Shown here one piece after another: positions 54,301 through 63,300 of a stretch of 64,000 nucleotides of DNA; position 1 is the first letter of the stretch, and every line of letters starts with the position of its first letter. The stretch is from NCBI GenBank assembly GCA_037013685.1, contig CM072897.1:16538643-16602642 (forward strand), written 5' to 3'. A program made the position numbers and the translations under genes. The notes under the pieces were generated by a model, which worked only from the letters and a program-made list of their open reading frames with translations, had not been told where the DNA came from and made no database searches. Source of the stretch: Acridotheres tristis (Eukaryota > Chordata > Aves > Passeriformes > Sturnidae).

Positions 54301-57300
54301 GAAAAAAAAAAAAAAATCACTTGCTAATTGCTTTAATTAAAGCATCATTCAAGTAACCAAATTACATCACTACGAGGGTAAAAAAACCCACTCAGCAACC
54401 AAAGAAACCTAAAACAACTTAGCTCAAGTATTTTAAAAGCTTTTAATCCCATTTATGAACACTACTGCCTTAGCAGCACTAAACCCAATTCTACACTAAA
54501 AGATGTATCTACATTGACCCCAAGAAAAACAAATGACAGATAAAAGATAAAACAGCAACCTAGCATTCTGTTGATTACATCAACTTAAGTTTAAGTGAAG
54601 AACTAAGGCCAACTCCAGGTGTGTTTTTCCCATGTATGATGGAAAGCATAATAGTTCTATTCATTTACATTCATTGCTACCATCAAAGTGATGCACAAGT
54701 CCAAACAAAAAGTGAGCAGCTGTTTGAAGGGAAACTAACCAAATTTTTCAAAGTTTGGCACCCCATGTGTATTATAACCTATCTTTTCATTAACTTCTGC
54801 TTTTAGTTTGTCTTTTTTTCTTTAAAAAACATATTTATTTATTACTGGTAGGTAGTCTTTGACAATCTTTTGCATGAACAGCAGCTATGTTGTTTCCTTA
54901 CCTGGTCTTCCAAAAAGAAGTTGCACATTTTGAATCTTCACATCAAATTTGTCATAAGCTTTGTCCATAATCTCCTCTAAAGATGAAAAGTTAGAAGCTT
55001 CACTACTGCCTTGATTTATGCTGTTCAGCTAAACACATAACAAACAAAATAAAGTTAAGACTTTAAAACAGACATGTGCTATTCATTCTAGTGAAGATGA
55101 AAAGATGATTCATAGGGGTTAATAATTGACATTTGGAGTCTTAGAGACAAAATATATTAAATAATTTCACATTTCACTTATTCTTGCTAAGTAGTATTTT
55201 GTTGTTACTTCTATCAATCCACTTAATCCTAAGATATGCAAATTTTTTTTTTTCACTAGTCTCTAATTTTACTTATGGAATACAACTAAAATAAATATTC
55301 AATCAGTCATTAAATCAAGTTAAATTATTGTAATCTTTCAATTGTATAGAAACAAGGTAATTAATTTTGAAACTTCAAGAGAAAAACTGTTTTATTAACA
55401 AAAGGCTATCATTTCACAAAAAAGGAAGCAAAAGTTCATGTACTCTGCTGAAGAAATGAAAGATACTAAATGCTGAGATATTACAATTATGATTTTAACA
55501 TGAACATGTTTCCTGGTGAGGATTAACTAGGACAAGTATGTCAAAGATACCCTAAGAATTCTGATCAAACTGCTGACCCAAATCTATTTGATTAAAAATA
55601 TGGTAAGTTAAAAATGCATTGACACAGATGGTCACCCTGCCTTCTGAAAGCAAGATGGTTCCAGACAACTTTAAAGAGAATATTTGCTTCCCCTGAGATT
55701 ACAAGAGATGTCATTTATATACCTGAAATGTACCAAAGTCCAAAATCAGCAAATTTGAATTTTCATGGTAGATACCAGTCTGTGGAACCACAAGGTAGGA
55801 AGGTTTCAGATTAATCTTCAAGTCAAGGACTTTTCTCATTTCAATAATATGAACTAATCCTTAAACAAAAAGGAAAGGGCATGGAAATGTAAATGCTATT
55901 CACAAGTGAAACAACTGTGACAGCATACAAAAAGATGTTATCTGAAAGATAAAGCCTCTTCAACCAAGACTTTCATGGCATTCTACTGATTTCTTACTAA
56001 ACTCAATGCTCCTCTCACAAAACATTCACTACATCTCCAAGCATCCAAGTGAGAAGAAATTAACTCTTTCCCAGCTGAAATGAGGGCAACCAACTCAAGG
56101 AAAAATCCCAGTTCTACTATTGGTCATGAATCAAAACATAAGCCAAGTGTTTGGGTAATCATATGGAAACATTTTAAGGGTTCACCTTCACTGAGATTTG
56201 TTTCTATCTTACCTGTAGCAGTTCTTTCCTTGATTTCTTCCAGTTTCATTAATGTGGCTGTTGTTAATCTTTCAAGATCCATTCCCTTACTTGTCTGAAA
56301 GAATTCTACCATTGCATTTATTGTTCTCTTAAAAAAAAAAAAAAACAAACAAAAATTAGCATTATATAACATTATACAGCATTATACATACAAGTAACTC
56401 AACAAAAACTCAAAATCAGATTTGGAAAGAGCCAAGAGAATAAGAGCAGAGAAAGAGACTCAGAAATACTTGAGAGTTTTGGTTACTACTCACAGCATCA
56501 TATTTTACTTCCACAGGCTGTGATTCAATAGTAAGGCTCTGGTCAGCTGTACTGTCCTCTGGGTTAATATCAAACTCAATCTTAAGCAGAGAAGATTTGC
56601 TATCCCCTATGGAAGCCACGAGAGATGGTACAACGTTTTCTTGTCTTAGGCCTGTAACATACCAGTTTTCAAGCTTTGCTTCAACCCTAAAGAAGATGAA
56701 TAGTTAAAAATACTTCATTGGGCATGGGTTAGAATCAGTTGCAAGAGAAAAAAAAGAGGAAAAATATTTATGTTACATAAAGAAAAAGTGTAGGAATGTT
56801 TACTATTGTGAATGGATTTAAAAAGCAGTCACAGACTTCTTTTGGTGCAAATGGGAATTCTGTACTGAGAACTGCCTTGACAATAGTGTTAAGTGCAGTC
56901 TGTAGGAAAACACCTTTAAAGAAAACCATTGAACACCAAACCACACCAACTTCACTCATCCTTAGAAGCACCTATTACATAACAAACTGATTTTCATGTC
57001 CTATGCCTCTACCATGGAAATCCCTGACTTTGGGAGCCAATGTATTTGGCCATAAACAGTGTCATATGCCTGGCTCTAGTGAGACAACAGAACTACATTT
57101 TTTTTCAGAAATATCACTTATAAGAGTATCTGTTCTACAGCTTCAGTCTTGCAAACTAAATTGTATGGCATGCATTTATGTAAAATAATGTCAAAGCTCT
57201 TTTTGTTTGCATGCAGTATTCCAGCTGCACCTTGAAAGTTCTCCAGAATGGTTTTTAGCAAAAATATTTCAAGAGTCAGTGGCTGAGCTGGTGATCTTAT

Positions 57301-60300
57301 ATATGAAGCCTGAAATGAAGAAACTGCAAATGAAAGCAAAAAGTGCACAAATTCATTTTCCAGACACTGGAAATCTTATTCATTGACTGTGTTATCCAAT
57401 AATTTTTGTTCTGTATTTCTGGTGTGCCCTCTCTTAAAACACAGGAAAGTCTCAGTATCCTATGCTCTGGCTGATCTCCCACCTAGAGCACAAACACAAC
57501 TTTTCATTTCTGTAGGTACTGAGTAACACATTTGTTAGCTTGGCTGGACTGTGCTGGCCACACCATTTCACATGGCTTAGCTATCACTTCCCAAAAGTCC
57601 TGTTCAGCACTTTGACTCTTATATTCAAGAAAGAGGTTGCCATTGTTCATGAAAACCAGCAGACACCATTTTCTTCTTCCTCCCATTCTATGCTATTCAC
57701 CAAGTGATATTATTTACAGAGTACAATTACAGAATGGCCACAGATTTACATGGCAATATACAACAAGCACTGCCCAAGAGAAGTTCAGAAGCTGGGGAGT
57801 GGGGTGAGGAGGGGAAGAGATGTTTCTACAAAAAGAAAATACCAATCCAATTACTTAATGGCTTGTGCTCCTGGGCGCTGTGATATTTTGGTACTCAGGT
57901 CAATTATCTGTACTTTTAGAGTTTCTGCCACATTCTTGTCTTCTTTAATTGTAAGAGAAGCACTTAACAGCTTCAGTGTCACAACATGGGCAACATACTA
58001 GTGAGAAGAACAGAGGAAACTAAAATTAGTCATCCCAATAAGAATAATTTTTCGTAACTCCTTATTTTAACAAACTGAAATGTGTCTAAGTTCTTCCAGT
58101 CAAGATTAGAAACTCATCTCTATGCAGAAAGCAAAGTACAGTCTTCACTTAATTCAATGTTTACCAGTCATTTATTTAACATAAAATAGTGTCATTCAAC
58201 AAATGCAGAACAAATATACTCTCACTCTTTTCAGGAAATTTATTTTTAAACCCTGAAGCAAGCATAGCTAAACAACATTCAGTAGAGGACTCACTAGATC
58301 AACCAAAATCATTATAATCCCATTAAATAACTACATTTTAGAATACATAGCTTGCATGCCTTTGTTGTTCTTACTGCTAAATATCAAGTCTTGGCCTTGC
58401 CAAGAGAGGGTTCTGACTTCCCAATATATGTACCATTTTATGACTGCATCAATCAGCAACTCCAGAAAAATCAAATAGTATTTCCTCCCTGTATTTGAAG
58501 CCTTCATCTTTCTTCAGGGTAATGAGAGAGCTGAAGGCATCCTTACATTTAATTTGTGTGGGGTTTTTTTAAACCATCTCATGGGTTGCTTACCTGCTTT
58601 GGCAATGAAAGGTGATGGGAGCTGTCACTATATCCAATAGCAGTAAAAAGTTTAGCTTTCTCCTCTGGTGTCATTAGTTCATCAATACCTAAAAACCAAA
58701 AATCCACACAATTTCCACCTTAATAAATAACAATTACCACTTTTCCTCACATTTGCCTCCCACTACTTAAGCTGATACATTCCACTGATTCTTCATATTG
58801 CACTAAATTCCAGATTGCAAAATAATTCACACAAGAGTCTTCATATATGGTGTTACATATGTAGCACAGAAATCAATATAATTTCTATTACAAAAGTATC
58901 CATAGCTCCCCATGATGAAAACAGATTTCAGGAATTTTAGTACATCAAACCTGTGATCCAGACAGCAAATCACCAGAAACAGTAATTCCAATTGTTGCCA
59001 ATTATCCCTATAGCTACAAGTGCCATATTCTTCTCCTCACCAAGGCTCTGAAAAGCTTATGGCCAATTCAGAAGAAAGCCTTAATTGCCAGCTCAATATT
59101 CAGTAAGAGGTGCCATAAAATGATCAATACTGCATTGCACTGCTTATGCCATGCCCTCTCCTGCATAGTAGGAAGCAAAAATACTGTCACTTTCTTTTTA
59201 ATGTATAAGTAGATATAAAATCTCTCTAGACATTAGTGCATTACAATCTACACTTACTTTCAGGTACAGGTGATTCTTCATCTTCTTTAATCCTAGATTC
59301 TCTTTTACTCCAGAAACCACCAAACCATCCTCCACTTTTCTTTTCTGCTTCAGTGCTTTTCTTCTTCAGCAATTTTTGTCCTGATCTTATTGTCTACAAA
59401 CAATTAGAAATTAAAACAAATTGGACAAAAACATAATTTATAGTATTATTATTTTCCTGTAAATACTCCATGAATGTATGCATGTTGAATGTGCATTTCA
59501 CTGAGGGACAGCAACACCACACCACAAGGAATTAAGAGCTCTTTGACTCACTAGACAGGAACAAAAAGAGGACCAAGGTGAGGGACATGTCTCTGTGTAT
59601 CTGTGCATGCACAGACATAAGCACACCTTACTTTTACTTTGGATGGGTTTTTTTAGACATGTCACCAGCATTTAGACTACAAGGAGGTAGGAACCACACA
59701 AAAAGACAGTATTTAAGGAAGCAATTACATTCCTCAAATCTAGATTCCTTAACCTAGTAGTAATAAACCTGAGGACTGATGCTGTACTATTTAAAATTTT
59801 TGAACTTTTTTTAAACTAGTTTCCAGTTTGGAAATCAATTAACTCTTGTCCTGGAAGGATAGGAAACCTGTCTTCCAACCTACCTCTCCTATCATACACA
59901 TCAGTAGAATTTTTTTAAAAATACTATCATGACAAAACCATCCTATATAAAGTGCTACAATATTACTGAACAAAAATTACTCCTTACCTCAACTTGTGCT
60001 TGCTGTCTTGCTAAGATTGTATTGAAGACATCAAGTTTTCTTTCAAGGTCCTACAAAAATGTATGATCAAATTATTTGCCACTAAAACACATTTAGGAAA
60101 GGCTCACCACTATAAATTTTCTACCAGCTCCTTCATACACTCCAATTGATTTTTACCTCTGCTCATTTCTATTACAGGTATATCCCAGCCCTGGCTGCAA
60201 AGTTCACTAAAAGATAAAACTATGTTAGGCAGTCTAGTTTTTTTCCTTAACTAGATTACTCTTGCACTTCATTAAATGTATCAAGGTTCATTAATCCTCA

Positions 60301-63300
60301 ACCAAAGACAGATTGGTTTAAATGGCACTTTACTAGTATTTTATTTTGCTTGCCATGACAGGTTACACAGAACATCAGATCAAAAAGGTATTTTCACAGA
60401 TTTCTAGTGCTCTTGTAGAACCAACAACTTGGATTATTCTCAATTATATCTAAGAAATTATTTCATAGAGGGACCAAAATACAATTCCTCCAAAGAGAAA
60501 AGACTCATACCTGGATTTGCCTCTGTGTTTCTTCTGACAGTTTACTCTGTGTTAGCTTGCTCTTGTACACATTCTTGTAACTCTTCAGAAGCTGCCTGTG
60601 CTGTTTTATGTTACTCCATGACCACATTCGTGTATGTCTTCTGATGTGAACTTCAAGAACACTGTTACCTGCATATTTCCACCTACAACAATTCCACACT
60701 TGTGAACAACTTCCCATTTCATTTGTGCATTACAACTTACAGGTTGCAGAGGTAGTTTATCAGTATGCAAACACTTTGTTCACTACTTGTGATTTGAGTA
60801 ACGTGGCTTATAAAAATTATAATGTTTTCAACATCACTTTTGAAAAATGGACAGAGAGCTTACATCTAGTGCCTGAAGAACTACAAACCTTCATTATTGA
60901 CTTCTGTATGTTTCCAAATTTGGGCTGTTACAGCATTAAGTGCACTTAAGCACTTTGATAATCAGTATCAGTTAGTACTTTGAAAAAAGCCAACAAAAAG
61001 CATTTAAGTTCAAATCTTTATAAACTACAGCTGACATTCATGTTTCCCTTGTAGAACATTTCCCAAGTTTTTTCTTTAGCCTTTCTAAAATTACATTTTA
61101 ACCTCTGGTGACAGCATTGGAATTTTGTTCAAATTTTGGAGACTTCAGCTTAGCAAGTGAGATTTTCGTCAACTGGAACTTTTATCACTTGAATCTAAGG
61201 GCTAAGCAAAGCTCTGTGAAAATATATCAGCATGTGATCTAATTTTAAAACTACTTTTAACCACGAAGAATGAAGAGACTGCAGAAGACTCCAGCATCTC
61301 CCAAAGAATGTATGAATATACACAGCTTACCATTCCCTGGCATTTTTATGGAGAGATACATTTGGCCTAAATCTTCTGTACGGTGCATTGCGAACCATGT
61401 AATCGATGGACTCCAACAGGTCTATCATGCTGAGGTACTGAACACAGGAAAACAAGTTTCTCAGCAGGTTCTGTTTGCAGGCAGTGCTCAAACTGCACGT
61501 ATACCATGGCCTTCAGTATTCCTCAAACTACACAGAAATTTAAGTCTATGCATTTTCATTAGTACCTGAAAGTGGACCAACTTCTCCCATTCTTCTCAAA
61601 GGACACCACTTTGAACCCCTGCTTCCCTCCAAGAACAACCATTTGTAGTTTTACCAGTCTGGCCAGCACAAACTCTCAGGCTTTCTCAAATCAGCTACAT
61701 TTGTTTGTCAATGCAGTTTCCCTCATTTTAGAGCTGCCTTTACCTTAGTGAACTTTACTGGTACAGCTCTGAACTCAATATATATATGCTTAGACATCTG
61801 TAAGAGCTAGAAAGCTCTTTAACCATCTAACTGCAAGGTTCTCTCTGAATAAATGAGAACACAAAATTGCTGAGGAGCAATCTAAATTAGTTCCTTGCTA
61901 CTTCAGCAGGCTTTGTTGCCAAAGCCAGAACACTCCATTCATTCCCACCCTTGCTTGTACTTTGGCATCTCTGCAGTTGTAACACTGGATTGTAGTTTAG
62001 TAAGACAAGGGCTACTCATAATAGTGTAGGTGTGAAGAATGCTGCTGGAAGGGCTGAATACAGATCAGGTGGCTCCCACAGGGTCCACAGATAAGAGTGT
62101 CAGAGTATAAGAATCACCAGGAAGTAATTGTTACACAGAGGAGAAAATATCCTAGAGTTTTCCCACAGGTACTGCTACACAGTTTAGAAATTCTATAGAT
62201 GTATAAGCACACAAATCCCTAAGAAAAATGTTTGCCAGTGAAAAAACACTATAGTTCATCACAAACTGAAATGGGTGATAAACACCAAACCAACTTGCCT
62301 GTGGCTTAGTGAATTCAATGACAATTCTCTGTACTTCTACATTACAATCAATCTTAGGAGTTTTCAGTTCTGCTTCTGCATGTGGGTTGATATAGAGTCT
62401 TGCAGAGGCTGACACTGGTCTGAAAACTTGAAGATAGAAAAATTAAGATGGATTTTTTACTTAAATATAACAAGTAATAGATCAACCATGTCAATAAATA
62501 ACGTGCATGTTCAAGCCCCACAGAATCAGGATGCAATTCTGACCAACAACAGTTAAGATAGCCTTGCAATAGTCAAAAAGCATAAAACCCCTAATATGTT
62601 CTATTACATTATGGTTCTTCTAAAATGCAGATATTATGGCCATGCCTGCAGGATCAGATTAGGCTTTTGTACAGTAAAATGCTCAGAACAGTTTAGATTC
62701 ACTCATTCCTGGTTTACTTACTGTACTGGTAGTCTTCAGGCTGGTTTCCATCACAGGGAATCCCTCTTTTCAGCTGATCCTGTAAAGGGATATGATACTG
62801 TCCAACAATTGCTGAAGAGCATTACTTGTTTAGAGTTCTCAAAACTTTAAGTAGACCAACTTAAGTTCATGTGTACTCTGCAGACTTTTGCAGCTGTCAA
62901 TTCAAGCTGTGTATCAATTTATGTTTTCACTTCAGACTAAGATTCAGAGAAAAAAAGAGGAAAACATCCACAGACAGGCAGTGCTAAATAAACTTGGTTG
63001 CTCTTAGACAACTGGTTGTTTTAAGCACTTCACAGTTTTGAATCCATTTTTGATGTTAGAACCAAGCTCACCGGGTTAAGAACTTATCTTGTTATGGGCA
63101 AAATAAAACAAAAATAAACGTATCCATAAAAGATAAGCACAAAAGAAAAAGGGAAATAAGTAGTATTGTACAAGGACACACAGAACACCTTTATAAACAC
63201 AATAGGTTAAAAATATATCATGTCTAAACCCTATAGGGGTTGATAACAAATGAGGTTCACAAAATATTATTAACAATAGTACAATGGATTAACATATGAC

